64,000 nt of DNA from CAVTUU01 sp045804965 (GCA_045804965.1 JBJMMD010000016.1:124001-188000); one strand, 5' to 3'. Shown: positions 32,834 through 42,601, numbered from the stretch's first letter. The notes: generated from the letters alone by a model not told the origin. Numbers and translations are program-made.

Positions 32834-35094
32834 CAAGGTTCTTCTCCGGAACGCAAGCGATCGACGAGGCGATCGGCCGCCCATGTGGCGAGCGCCCATA
32901 ATGTCAACGTCGGGTTGACGCCCGGGCAACTCGGAAATGCCGCCCCGCTGAAGACGTAGAGACCCGGCGTGTCGTGGGCGCGCAAATCGCGGTTGACGAC
33001 GCCCGCCGCCGGATCGTCGCACATCCGGCAGCCGCCGAGGTCATGACTGCTGCCGACGCCGGTGAAACTCGGCCCCCGCCAGGTCTTGGATGCGCCCATT
33101 GCTCGCAGAATTTCTTCCGCTTTGCTTTCCGCCCAATCGGCCAGTTTGCGCTCGTTGGGTTGGAGATCATACGTCGCCCGAATCACAGGCAGCCCAAGAC
33201 CGCTGCGATCGCGGTGGACAGGGTCGAGGTCGAGGAAGTTGGATCTGTAAGGCAGGGCGTCGGGCTGGATGCGCACAACACCAAAGTGCTGCCATTGCTG
33301 AAGATGCCTCTTGTAACCGCTTCCCCACCGAGGAACGTCCGGCGGTAGGCTCTCGCGACTGATCTGGATGGGCAGGAATTGATTTTCTGCGCCAAAGGTC
33401 GCGCCGCCGAGGAACCCCTGGCTGACCGAGTCGAACTCGTCCGCCAGATAGTCGTCCACGACAACACCTTGCGCGGCGGGGCCGGTGTGGCGATTGAAAA
33501 TCATCTCGGGGAAGAAGCCGTCGACGTGGGCAAACATCTTCGTCATGAAGTGGCGGCCGAGCTGGTTGGAATTGTTGCCGAGACCATTCGGATGCTTATC
33601 GTCTCCAGACAGCAACATGAGCCGGACGTTTTCAAAGGTGTAGCCGGCGAGGATAACCGTGCCGGCCTCCTGCACCCGCCGGTTTCCGTTGGTGTCGATG
33701 TATTCAACGCCGGTCGCGCGACCCTCGGGCGAGGTATGGACCCGCACGACCCGGCAATGGGTGCGCAGTTCGAAGTTCCCAGTAGCAAGTGCTTCTGGCA
33801 CGCAGGACATTCCGGGATGCCACTTGTCGCCGTTGAACGAACCGAAACCGTTGCTCCACGCCGTGTAGGTCGTCGCCGGACGGCCATCATGCGGCTTGCT
33901 GTTCATGCCGACGGGGACCATATGCGGATGCAATCCCAAGCCGGAGGTGGTCTGGCGAAACAGTTCGCCGAGCCGGAAGGGGCGAAGCGGAGGCAGCGGT
34001 GGCGGCATTGAGCGAGGCACAAAAGGCGCCTGGCTATTCGTCTCGCCGGCAACACCGGCCTGGCGCTCGAGCAAACAGAAATAGGGCTCGAGCTCGTCGT
34101 AGGTGACGGGCCAGTCGGCGATCGTCGAACCATCGGGCAATGCCGTTGCGCCCCAATGTTCGAGCGCCCGCGTGCGAGGAGCAAAATGGTGAGGATGGAA
34201 CCGGCGCAGCCACGCGCCGTAGTGAATCACGGAACCGCCAACGCTGTTCATCATCCGGCCCAGCGAAAACGTCGCCTTTTGCGTCGGTTCGTTCGGATTA
34301 CGACGCCATCGCGGAAGCTCGGCCAGGAATTTTGGGCCCATCATTGCCCGGCAGTAGTACGCCGCGCCGAGCTCGTCGGGCAGAAAGTCGCGCGTCGTGC
34401 GCCAAGGACCAGCCTCCAACCCGACGACGCGCAGGCCTGCCTTGGCGAGAATCGGCGCGATCAGACCGCCGACCGCACCAACGCCGACGAGCACGACGTC
34501 GGCGCGCCCAGAGGGCGGCGAACCGCCGAGGGATGGGTCGTAACCAGGCAACGCGTCGTCGATGCCACCGGAAAGCTGATCGACGACATCGGTCAGACTC
34601 TGGATCCTGCCGGACTTGTCGGCAGGCTGCGAAGCCACGTTCTCTTGCGCTGAGTTCTCGAGCCAGACACCTGGATGACCGAGCGTTTTCCAGCCCAGTT
34701 TGTCCCGGTTTCCGCCGTAAACTGGATCGGCGAACAGCCCTTCTTGGAGATGGTCACGAACGAGCTCGAAAAACTCATCCGGTGGCGAAACATCAACCGA
34801 GCCAATGTCGCCACGTTCAAGGCGGGCGATAAGCTCGTCTTGGACTGCGGTAGGGCAGTCCGCGAAGGCCCGATTCACGCTCGTTTGAGCAGCGTTGTCG
34901 AGTTGCGCCAAGCCCAGGCGATAGCACTCGATCTGCTCGCGGTAGGGTCCGGCGAGCGCACGGTCCAGATACGTCACGACGCCAATCTGAGTCGCGCCTG
35001 GGCCGTTGCCATCTTCGGGAAAGAGGCGTTCAAACAACGCGGCCGCTGCGCGCGCTTCGTTTGGATTCAGCGAGACGAACGCTTCGCCATCCAT
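32833..35094 (-). CDS. Fused gluconate 2-dehydrogenase-like protein: small subunit plus GMC flavoprotein
   Basis: 753 residues. Residues 1-165 match the pattern of gluconate 2-dehydrogenase subunit 3 (ALFERLFPEDGNGPGATQIG, then YLDRALAGPYREQIECYRLG). From about residue 197 there is a GMC flavoprotein with FAD motif GVGAVGG (about 204-210), SSHDLGGCRMC near 690, and a C-terminal NPTLTLWALATWAADRL signature. In gluconate dehydrogenases these are separate subunits with a cytochrome c partner, which is absent here. No Tat or Sec signal is visible at the start, so location is uncertain. It probably oxidises a sugar or sugar acid. AGGAAG precedes the ATG. Confidence 0.9.
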   Translation of the reverse strand: MDGEAFVSLNPNEARAAAALFERLFPEDGNGPGATQIGVVTYLDRALAGPYREQIECYRLGLAQLDNAAQTSVNRAFADCPTAVQDELIARLERGDIGSVDVSPPDEFFELVRDHLQEGLFADPVYGGNRDKLGWKTLGHPGVWLENSAQENVASQPADKSGRIQSLTDVVDQLSGGIDDALPGYDPSLGGSPPSGRADVVLVGVGAVGGLIAPILAKAGLRVVGLEAGPWRTTRDFLPDELGAAYYCRAMMGPKFLAELPRWRRNPNEPTQKATFSLGRMMNSVGGSVIHYGAWLRRFHPHHFAPRTRALEHWGATALPDGSTIADWPVTYDELEPYFCLLERQAGVAGETNSQAPFVPRSMPPPLPPLRPFRLGELFRQTTSGLGLHPHMVPVGMNSKPHDGRPATTYTAWSNGFGSFNGDKWHPGMSCVPEALATGNFELRTHCRVVRVHTSPEGRATGVEYIDTNGNRRVQEAGTVILAGYTFENVRLMLLSGDDKHPNGLGNNSNQLGRHFMTKMFAHVDGFFPEMIFNRHTGPAAQGVVVDDYLADEFDSVSQGFLGGATFGAENQFLPIQISRESLPPDVPRWGSGYKRHLQQWQHFGVVRIQPDALPYRSNFLDLDPVHRDRSGLGLPVIRATYDLQPNERKLADWAESKAEEILRAMGASKTWRGPSFTGVGSSHDLGGCRMCDDPAAGVVNRDLRAHDTPGLYVFSGAAFPSCPGVNPTLTLWALATWAADRLVDRLRSGEEP

Positions 35095-35212
35095 CGGCCA
35101 GACTTCCTGTCAAATCCGAGGTAACGTGGAAATCGTGAAGTTTGATCGCCGTGGCGGCAGAATACTTCAGACGACACCGATTGTGTGGAGCGTTGAATAT
35201 GATGCTGACGTA

Positions 35213-35243
35213 AAGAACCGGGCGGCTGAGCCGCCCGGTTCTT
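35213..35243 (-). terminator. Intrinsic terminator after large secreted repeat protein
   Basis: Perfect 14-bp stem AAGAACCGGGCGGC / GCCGCCCGGTTCTT with 3-base loop, 23 bases after the stop of the repeat-protein gene on the minus strand. The 3' arm itself ends in TTCTTT. Confidence 0.8.
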
Positions 35244-35265
35244 CGTTGTCGTTCGCTATCCTCGC

Positions 35266-38200
35266 CTAAGTACGGTTGATCACCACCGTGACGTTCGTTG
35301 TTTGTCCTCCGATGACCTCGATCGTCCGTTCGTCTGCTCGCCCGTAGCCAGTCGGGACGATGCTCTGGTAGAGGATATAGGTTCCTGGAAGCAGGCCGGT
35401 CAACTTGACCTGGCCGTCGACGACCGATGTTGCGTCAGACGGATCCAGATCGCACGCCTTTGCGTAGAGAACGCCCTTGCCGCCGCCTTGCGCGACCGTC
35501 CAAATTTCGTAACAGGCGTTGTTCAAATGGCCGTTCGTCTGGTCGACCGTGGTGGCGATCACCGTGCCCGCGAGTTGGTCCGGGAGTGTCAGATTCAGGT
35601 CGGCCGATGTGAACATCATGAACCCGAAGTCGGGAGCCTTTGCATAGCCCGGCGGCGCCGTAATCTCGCGGCCAATGTAATTGCCCGCCGGCAGCCGAAT
35701 CGAGGTGACGCCGTCGCCGAGTCCTGGCCCACCGTCCTTGTCGCACAGGTTGCTGGCGCCGTCGACGAGCGCCCCCGGCGTGCCGTTGCCTGCATCCTTG
35801 AAGATCTTGAAGCAGGCGCCGATTAACGTCTGGAAGTTCTGGTCGACCTTCGAGATCGTGAACAGCGGGTAGATCTCGTTCGTCACCGTCACTTCGTGAG
35901 TGTCGCGACCAATGATCGTCATGATTGTGTCGGGCGCTGGGTAGTGGTCCTTAGGAACCAGGCTTTGGACCGCGATATAGGTACCCGGTGCCCATTCGAT
36001 GCTGGTCGTGCCATCCACGCCATCGAGGGCGTCGCAGAACAGCTTCCCTTGGATCTTGGTTCCCCGAGAGCCGTTGTTGTTCGTCCAGAGCTCCCAGCAC
36101 CCGGATTTGAGCGGTTGACCATCCCGTGAGCTGATGTTCTTGATCTTGACCGTGCCTGCCGGGAAGTTTTGCACGGTCAGCGTCGGGTTCGCGCCGCGGA
36201 CAAGGACGACCGGGATGTCTGGTCCGGCAGCAAATCCGACAGGCGCCGTGTCTTCACCGAGGAGATAGCTGCCTGGGCGCTCCTTCATTTTCAAGACGCC
36301 GTTGATGCTGCATGCGCCGGAGCCGATCATCTTCGCGCCGCGCTGACCGCCGTTGTTCACATACAAATTGAAGCAGGCGCCCGCGAGCAGATTGTTCTGC
36401 TCGTCGACCTTGACCACGGTCAGAATCGGCCAGGGCTCGTCGACGATGGTGACGGGATTGTCCTGCAGCGCAACCGTGACCGGCGTGTCAGCTGCCGTGA
36501 AAAATCCCATTGGCGTCGCGGTCTCGGCGACGAGGTATTGAGCGGGCGGCAGGCTGTTGATCAGAGTGACGCCATCCGTCTTGTTATCGTCCCCGTCGCA
36601 GGCCTGGGCGATAAGCGCGCCTCGCGTGCCGTTGACGTTCTTGTAGGCGGCAAAGCAGGCGGAGTTGAGTTTCTTGCCGTCCGGATCGGTCTTCGTGACC
36701 GTGATCGTGCCCGATCTGACATTCGTCACGGTCAGGGTCGTGACGTGCCCGCGCACCATGCTGAACTGCAGGGGCGGACCCGCCAAATATCCGATCGGTG
36801 CCTTCGTCTCGACAAGCAGATAGTTGCCCGGAGAAACGAGCGCCGCGAGGTAACCGTCGCCATCGGTATCGCACGGCCGCTGTCCGCTGCCCCACGTCAC
36901 CTCGGGGCCCTTCACTCCGCCGCCAAGATCGGTGTACGCCGTATAGCACATGCCTGGCAGTGGTTGGCCAAGCTCACCTACCTTGTAGACCTCGAGCAGA
37001 GGGAACGGTTCGTTATAGAACGACGTCGACGTCGTTTGACCCGCGATGACGGACACGCCCTGGTCCGGCGCGTCATGGAAGTAGCCAGGGATAGGCACGG
37101 TTTCGGTAATGACGAAGTTACCGGTCGGCAGACCCTTGATCGTCGTGATCCCGTCGCTGGCACCGTCGTTTCCGTCGCAAGCTCTGCCTGCACGAGCGCC
37201 GCGCGAGACCCCGCCAAGATCGACGAAGACGTCGAAGCAGGCACCATCGACCCGCCAACCGTACACGGAATCAAGCTTTTCGATGTAGAGGATTCCGCCG
37301 TACTGGTCGGTGACGTCGAGCGGTGTGTCGTGCAACGGCGTGATGCTGAATTGCACATCGGGCGCGAGCAGGTAGTCGGCTGGAGCTTGCAACTCCCCGA
37401 GAATGTAGTTGCCGACCGAAACGGGAACGGCCAAGAATCCATCATTCGTGCCATCGTCTTGGTCACAAACACGACCCACGACACTGACGCCGCGCACACC
37501 GCCGCCGGCGTTCTTGTAGATGCCGAAGCACGCGCCGGCGAGCGGCTGGCCCTGGCCGTTGAGCTTATGAATGATCACCTTCGTCGTCGGTGTGTCCTTG
37601 ATCGTCACGCTGGCTTGCTGGCCGGCGACAACGGTAACGATCTTGTCCGCGGCGACGAGATAGCCGATCGGCGCTTTGCTCTCGGCAAGGACATACGCGC
37701 CCGCGGCGAGGCCATCGACGATGATGAGGTTCCCGCTGTCGTTGCATCCACGGGCGACAAATGTGCCCCGGACACCGCCGCCGCGATCCGTGTAAGCATC
37801 AAAGCAAGAGCCGACGAGCGGTTCACCCACCTCGTTTTGCTTAGTGACTTTGATTGCGCCGCCTTGGGTGTCGGCGATCGAAATCGCAAGGGGCGTGTTG
37901 GCTTGAACTGAAAACGTCCGGTTCGATGCGCGCCCGTAGCCAAGCGGAGCACTTGATTCATGAATGACGTAGTTGCCGGGAGTGAGCACCCCAAATTTCA
38001 GGACGCCGTTATTCGCGCCGTCGTCGCCGTCGCAGTGACTGGTTATGAGCGCACCAGTGGCGCCACCGCCCGCATCCGCATAGATCTCGAAGCACGCTCC
38101 AGCAAGTGGCGCATTCGTGGTGTTTGTCTTGTAAACGATGAGACCCAGTTCGGGCTGATCGGTAACGGTCAGCGTCGTGGTTTGATTCGGAACGATGACC

Positions 38201-39534
38201 ACGCTCTGGTCGGCTGCGGGGGCGAAACCAAGCGGCGCGGTCGATTCCGCCATAACGTAGGTTCCCGCGCCAAATAAGCCAAGATAGGTCGATCCGTCGG
38301 CGCCGTCATCGCCGTCGCACTTCGTGCGGAGGAGCGTTCCCCGAGTCCCAGCTCCACCGTCGGTATAAACCGTGAAGCACGCGCCAGTGAGCGTGGCGCC
38401 GACGTCGTTGTGTTTGATGACAACGAGCGTGCCGGGAACGGGCGTTGGTGACGGAGTAGGCGTCCTGGTCGGAGTGGGGGTTGGGGTTCTGGTTGCCGTT
38501 GGCGTGAACGTCGCCGTTGGCGTTCTAGTTGCGGTTGGGGTCGCGGTCGCGGTCCTCGTTCCGGTCACGGTTGGGGAATTCGTTGGACTTGGCGTCATTG
38601 ATGGCGTTTTCGTCACGCTGGGCGTCGGCGTTGCCGTCCTCGTTGGCGTTGGGGTCGGCGTGACGAGGGCAATGGTAAAGATCGCCGACGCGTAGCTCCC
38701 GGTCGTTCCCTTGCCGACAACTTTGTGGTTGCCCATGGACGAGACCGGAACGGCGAACGTCGTGTTCCCACTCCCCGTGCTCGACATCACGATCTTCTTG
38801 AGGACGGTGTAGTTGGTTGCGTCGCTGTACCAGCGCATCTCGACAGACTCGCCTGGTACGTAGCCCCGAAATGAGATCGCGGTCGATGACAACATCCAGC
38901 CGATGGTCGGCGACAAGCGGATGCGCGGCGTCATCGTGAAGATCGTGGACGCGGCGATTCTGCCGGCGACGGCTTTGACCGTGTGCGGGCCCTTGGGCGC
39001 GGCCGGGACTTTGAATGACGTTGATCCGGCGCCGGACGCCGACGAGATCACATGCGTCATAACCGTGGTGTCGAACTTGATGTAGACCGTGACCATGGCC
39101 GGGAAGCCAGAAAAGGTGACCGTCACCTTTGTGTCAACTCGGCCCGACGTTGGCGAAATGGCGATGGCCGGCGTAACCGCCGCCGAAAATGCCGGCTTCG
39201 TCGCGGTGGCGGTGGGCGGAATGGAAGTCGAGGTTGGGGCCGGGGTGACGGTGGAGGTTGCGGTATCGATTGCGACCGGCGTGTTCTCGGCCGGCTGCGT
39301 CGCATCTGGCGGCGCCGGAGCGGTGGCGTCGGGTGTGGTCGGGATGTCCACGGCTTCCGGGGTCGCGTCGTCGACCGCTACCGGCGTCGCATTTTGCGCG
39401 CGTACGGGCAGCATCATCGTCGGTCCGACGATGAACGCGATCAGCGTCAGGACGACGAGCAACCGGGTCTGGAGCGTATTCCGCCTAATAGTGGATTCCT
39501 CCGATCCGCCGTAGGAGAAACTCATAATCCTCAC
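35266..39534 (-). CDS. Large secreted protein with eleven SpaA-like repeats
   Basis: 1422 residues. A signal peptide (hydrophobic about 24-40, then VRAQ) is followed by a Thr/Pro/Ala linker, a two-unit beta-sandwich module (about 120-290, IPT-like) and a Thr-Pro-rich linker (about 292-367). Eleven tandem repeats of about 96 residues (368-1422) follow, resembling SpaA/Cna-B prealbumin-like domains. Every repeat has a Cys in the opening strand (GACF-like) and a second Cys 20-30 residues on, often in an acidic loop such as CDGDDG. There is no LPXTG, membrane anchor or sorting signal at the C-terminus. It is probably an adhesin or surface/matrix fibre. The frame opens at GTG 39534; ATG 39525 is also possible. 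Confidence 0.88.
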   Translation of the reverse strand: MRIMSFSYGGSEESTIRRNTLQTRLLVVLTLIAFIVGPTMMLPVRAQNATPVAVDDATPEAVDIPTTPDATAPAPPDATQPAENTPVAIDTATSTVTPAPTSTSIPPTATATKPAFSAAVTPAIAISPTSGRVDTKVTVTFSGFPAMVTVYIKFDTTVMTHVISSASGAGSTSFKVPAAPKGPHTVKAVAGRIAASTIFTMTPRIRLSPTIGWMLSSTAISFRGYVPGESVEMRWYSDATNYTVLKKIVMSSTGSGNTTFAVPVSSMGNHKVVGKGTTGSYASAIFTIALVTPTPTPTRTATPTPSVTKTPSMTPSPTNSPTVTGTRTATATPTATRTPTATFTPTATRTPTPTPTRTPTPSPTPVPGTLVVIKHNDVGATLTGACFTVYTDGGAGTRGTLLRTKCDGDDGADGSTYLGLFGAGTYVMAESTAPLGFAPAADQSVVIVPNQTTTLTVTDQPELGLIVYKTNTTNAPLAGACFEIYADAGGGATGALITSHCDGDDGANNGVLKFGVLTPGNYVIHESSAPLGYGRASNRTFSVQANTPLAISIADTQGGAIKVTKQNEVGEPLVGSCFDAYTDRGGGVRGTFVARGCNDSGNLIIVDGLAAGAYVLAESKAPIGYLVAADKIVTVVAGQQASVTIKDTPTTKVIIHKLNGQGQPLAGACFGIYKNAGGGVRGVSVVGRVCDQDDGTNDGFLAVPVSVGNYILGELQAPADYLLAPDVQFSITPLHDTPLDVTDQYGGILYIEKLDSVYGWRVDGACFDVFVDLGGVSRGARAGRACDGNDGASDGITTIKGLPTGNFVITETVPIPGYFHDAPDQGVSVIAGQTTSTSFYNEPFPLLEVYKVGELGQPLPGMCYTAYTDLGGGVKGPEVTWGSGQRPCDTDGDGYLAALVSPGNYLLVETKAPIGYLAGPPLQFSMVRGHVTTLTVTNVRSGTITVTKTDPDGKKLNSACFAAYKNVNGTRGALIAQACDGDDNKTDGVTLINSLPPAQYLVAETATPMGFFTAADTPVTVALQDNPVTIVDEPWPILTVVKVDEQNNLLAGACFNLYVNNGGQRGAKMIGSGACSINGVLKMKERPGSYLLGEDTAPVGFAAGPDIPVVLVRGANPTLTVQNFPAGTVKIKNISSRDGQPLKSGCWELWTNNNGSRGTKIQGKLFCDALDGVDGTTSIEWAPGTYIAVQSLVPKDHYPAPDTIMTIIGRDTHEVTVTNEIYPLFTISKVDQNFQTLIGACFKIFKDAGNGTPGALVDGASNLCDKDGGPGLGDGVTSIRLPAGNYIGREITAPPGYAKAPDFGFMMFTSADLNLTLPDQLAGTVIATTVDQTNGHLNNACYEIWTVAQGGGKGVLYAKACDLDPSDATSVVDGQVKLTGLLPGTYILYQSIVPTGYGRADERTIEVIGGQTTNVTVVINRT

Positions 39535-39628
39535 GCGCAGCGTTTCGCGGCGACTTCAAAGTCGTACGAATCGAGGCGGCAAGGTGTGATTCCAGTGTTG
39601 GTGAGGGGGACAACCGCGACAATACTGT

Positions 39629-39646
39629 TTTCGTACAGTTACGAAA
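39629..39646. promoter_or_regulatory. Inverted repeat upstream of the repeat-protein gene
   Basis: TTTCGT, six bases, ACGAAA, about 95 bases upstream of the large secreted protein's start and 85 bases after the end of the CoA-transferase gene. It could be an operator; no regulator is assigned. Confidence 0.3.
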
Positions 39647-39730
39647 GGGCTTTGGCACCGACAAGGAGAAGACCATCGGGCTAGTTACGCCGGACGCGGC
39701 CGATGATCTATCGATAATTTCCCGCGCTGG

Positions 39731-41311
39731 TTATTTCGGGGGCAAGGAAAGGCCCATCAGTTCAGTGCGGAAGAGGCGCACGTCCATTTCGCAGAGGGAG
39801 GGGCTGATGCGCAAGGGAAACTCGGATTGAGCGAGAATGTCCCGTTCGAGATCGATGCCGGGGGCGATTTCGGTCACGGTTAAGCCGTCAGGTTCGACTC
39901 GAATCACACAGCGCTCGGTCACATACGTGACCCGCTGCCTACGCTCGCGGGCCATCCGCCCGCTGAACGTAACGTGCTCGATCTCACGAACGAATTTCTT
40001 GACCTTGCCCTCGTGCAGAATCTGTACACGTCCCTCGTCGATCGCGACCTTGACCCCGGCGGTCATGTAGCCGCTGAAGATCAAACTCCGCGCGTTCGCG
40101 GTGATGTCGATGAACCCGCCGGCGCCCGCCGTGACGTGCGGCCGCGCTGCGAGGCGGGAAACGTTGACGCTCCCGTCCGCATCGACTTGCATAAAGGACA
40201 GACAGGCGCGATCGAATCCGCCGCCTTGGAAGTAGACGAACTGTTGCGGCGACGGCATGATCGCCTGGGCATTTGCGGCGCAACCAAACTGAAACCCCAG
40301 GAGTGGCACCCCACCGACCGCGCCCTGCTCAATCACCCAGGTGACGGCATCGCCCTGTCCTTCTTCGAGCAACACGCGTGGCACGAGCGCGGAAATTCCG
40401 AAACCTAGGTTGATTGCCTCTCCTGCCTGGAGCTCCATTGCCGTGCGGCGGGCGATCACCTTTTCGGCGCTCCACTCAACCGGCGGGAACGCATCGAGCG
40501 GGGCGCGGACCTCGCCGCTGATCGCCGGATCGTAGGCGGTCTGCGTCGTTTGCATCTGTTCAGGATCGACGACCACGTAATCGACGACGACCCCGGGAAT
40601 GCGAACACTTTGGGTGGGGATCGAACCCGCGATGACCTGCTTGACTTGCGCGATCACGATGCCGCCATTGTTGCGGGCGGCGAGGGCTTGGTCCAACCCG
40701 CCGAGATAAGCACCCTCATGCTCACAGGAGATGTTGCCGCGCTCGTCGGCGGTTGTGCCGCGGACAATTGCGACGTCGATCGGAATTGCCTTGAAGTACA
40801 ACCATTCGTCGCCGTCGAACTCGACGAACCGGACAATGTCTTCGGTCGTGCGCTCGTTCATCCGGCCGCCGGTGCGACGCGGGTCGACGAAGGTGTCGAG
40901 CCCCACTTTGGTCAAGACGCCCGGGCGGTGGGCGGCGGCATCGGCGTGCATATGGAACAGCACACCGCTCGGCAGGTTAAAGGCCTCGACCCGATTCTCG
41001 TCGATCATCTGCCAGATCTTGGGCGATGGACGTGACGAAGGGCCACTGGGTAACGATCCGGCGATGACCCGTTCGAGGAGACCATCTTTGGCGATGTGGT
41101 CGATCCCATCGATGCCGTACATGTCGCCGGCGGCAATCGGATGAATACTCGTCAGCTGTTTGGGCTCGCCGGTCGCGTCGAAACGGGCGCCGATGGCCTT
41201 CAACATCTTGTCGGGACAGCCGAGCCCGCTTGAGGAACTGACCGAAACAGTCGCCCCGCTGGGAATGAGCTTTGCCGCCTCTTCGAATGACAGGACTTTG
41301 CCGCGCGGCAT
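39731..41311 (-). CDS. Acyl-CoA:carboxylate CoA-transferase (propionate CoA-transferase-like)
   Basis: 526 residues with fused alpha and beta halves of a family I CoA-transferase. The expected catalytic Glu lies in IEQGAVGGVPLLG in the second half, after the INLGFGIS motif. The first half has SGATVSVSSSSGLGCPD and the GxxRP-like nucleotide contact region. It moves CoA between short-chain acids (propionate, acetate, butyrate or similar). ATG 41311 was chosen for GGAAGTGAG 6 bases upstream; 23 more in-frame residues upstream look unlike protein. It stands alone between two intergenic regions with hairpins. Confidence 0.88.
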   Translation of the reverse strand: MPRGKVLSFEEAAKLIPSGATVSVSSSSGLGCPDKMLKAIGARFDATGEPKQLTSIHPIAAGDMYGIDGIDHIAKDGLLERVIAGSLPSGPSSRPSPKIWQMIDENRVEAFNLPSGVLFHMHADAAAHRPGVLTKVGLDTFVDPRRTGGRMNERTTEDIVRFVEFDGDEWLYFKAIPIDVAIVRGTTADERGNISCEHEGAYLGGLDQALAARNNGGIVIAQVKQVIAGSIPTQSVRIPGVVVDYVVVDPEQMQTTQTAYDPAISGEVRAPLDAFPPVEWSAEKVIARRTAMELQAGEAINLGFGISALVPRVLLEEGQGDAVTWVIEQGAVGGVPLLGFQFGCAANAQAIMPSPQQFVYFQGGGFDRACLSFMQVDADGSVNVSRLAARPHVTAGAGGFIDITANARSLIFSGYMTAGVKVAIDEGRVQILHEGKVKKFVREIEHVTFSGRMARERRQRVTYVTERCVIRVEPDGLTVTEIAPGIDLERDILAQSEFPLRISPSLCEMDVRLFRTELMGLSLPPK

Positions 41312-41462
41312 GGTCAACTCACTTCCAGTTACAGGCGAGGCTGCGCTCGACTTCGGTGGCGGAAGTGTACGCAATTCCATCGCCGTACCGGAACGGCCCC
41401 AAGGCAGCGACCTTCCTCGTCATGGTTAGTTGACTGATCCGCGGTCGTGCTTTCGTTGCCCC

Positions 41463-41485
41463 GCCCGGGGCTGAAAGCCCCGGGC
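41463..41485 (-). terminator. Terminator-like hairpin after Gfo/Idh gene
   Basis: 10-bp perfect stem GCCCGGGGCT / AGCCCCGGGC with GAA loop, flanked by CGTT and AACG that extend it imperfectly. It lies about 91 bases after the stop at 41576 on the minus strand. There is no strong U-tract, so it could instead be a REP-like hairpin. Confidence 0.5.
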
Positions 41486-41575
41486 AACGGCTTCTTAGCC
41501 CTTCCGGGACTAGGAACGAAATCGATGCCTCATCAGCGTGCTCTGCATGATGATGCAGGGTTGGGACAGAAGAGG

Positions 41576-42586
41576 TCAGTCTTGAACGGCGATGGTCCGG
41601 CCGGTCGCGGCCGACTCGGCCGCGGCGAGGGCAACCGCGAGTGAGCGCAGGCCGTCCTCGCCAGTGGCGGCTGGTTGACTGCCGGTCAGAACGGCCTGAT
41701 TGAAGAGGCGGACGGAGCGAGCATAGAGATCTTCCATTTCGCCGTAATCAACGACGTCGCGCTCATCGCCGCGTTGAAGATAGATCATGCCTTTAGGGTT
41801 CTGCGTCATGATGTCGATCCCAACCAGCGAGCCTTCCGTGCCGTGGACTTCGAACCCGGTGGAGGCGTGACGAATCGTGAAGGCATCGTGAAATTGAGCG
41901 ATTGCGCTATTTTCAAACCGGATGACGCCCATCACGCCATCGGCGAGGCCCTCGGCGGCCATGCCCTGGTTCGTCGTCATCGCCGTGACTTCGATCGGTT
42001 CGTCGTCAAGAACGAACCGAAGGGTGTCGGCGTCGTGCACGGTGATGTCGAGGATAACGCCGCCGCCGTGGGGACTGTTGACGCGCCAGCCGTGCAGGTT
42101 CTGCGGCAAATAAATGGCATGGAAGACGCGGACGGCGAGCGGTTGCCCGATGGCGCCCTCAGCGATGAGGCGCCGCAGGGTGCGGTGGGTGGCGGCGTTG
42201 CGCAGATGATGATTGGTTCCCATCGTCACGCCCGCCGCGCTGCAGGCTGCGACCATCTCCTTGGCATCCGCGAGGGTGAGCGCGAGTGGTTTCTCGCAAA
42301 GAAGATGCTTACCGGCTCGAGCAGTCGCGAGCGCCTGACTCTTGTGCTGTTCGTTCGTCGTGCTGATGTAGACGATATCGACCTCGGGATCTGCGAGGAG
42401 TTCGTCAATATCGTTGTAGACCCGCGGAATGCTGGCTTCGGCGGCGAATGCGCGAGCACGGGCGGGATCGCTGCTGACGATGCCGGCAACGTGACTGTTG
42501 GGATCACTGGCGATCGCGGGAATCATGCGCCCGCGCGCGACGTTGCTCGCGCCGATCAATCCCCAGCCAAGTTGTTTGCCGTCCAC
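41576..42586 (-). CDS. Gfo/Idh/MocA-family oxidoreductase
   Basis: 336 residues. NAD(P)-binding GLIGASNVARGRMIPAI at residues 9-25, the family signature CEKPLALT (about 96-103), and the second-half His-containing motif GGGVILDITVHDADTLRF, whose His/Asp act in sugar ring oxidation. It oxidises or epimerises a sugar or sugar nucleotide. GTG start with GAGAGG upstream, 15 bases after the UbiA-like gene, so it is third in an operon with the epimerase. Confidence 0.92.
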   Translation of the reverse strand: MDGKQLGWGLIGASNVARGRMIPAIASDPNSHVAGIVSSDPARARAFAAEASIPRVYNDIDELLADPEVDIVYISTTNEQHKSQALATARAGKHLLCEKPLALTLADAKEMVAACSAAGVTMGTNHHLRNAATHRTLRRLIAEGAIGQPLAVRVFHAIYLPQNLHGWRVNSPHGGGVILDITVHDADTLRFVLDDEPIEVTAMTTNQGMAAEGLADGVMGVIRFENSAIAQFHDAFTIRHASTGFEVHGTEGSLVGIDIMTQNPKGMIYLQRGDERDVVDYGEMEDLYARSVRLFNQAVLTGSQPAATGEDGLRSLAVALAAAESAATGRTIAVQD

Positions 42587-42601
42587 GACATCGCCTCTCG
42601 T

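Noticed and set aside
35266..38433. CRISPR-like periodicity in the large repeat gene
   Set aside because: The period is about 290 bases and reflects diverged protein repeats in a continuous reading frame, not short identical repeats with spacers.
36169..38695. Long plus-strand frames (including a Val/Gly-repeat frame at 38372-38695) opposite the SpaA repeats
   Set aside because: They are antisense shadows of the repeat protein: repetitive codons of its Thr/Pro linker read backwards give Val/Gly runs.
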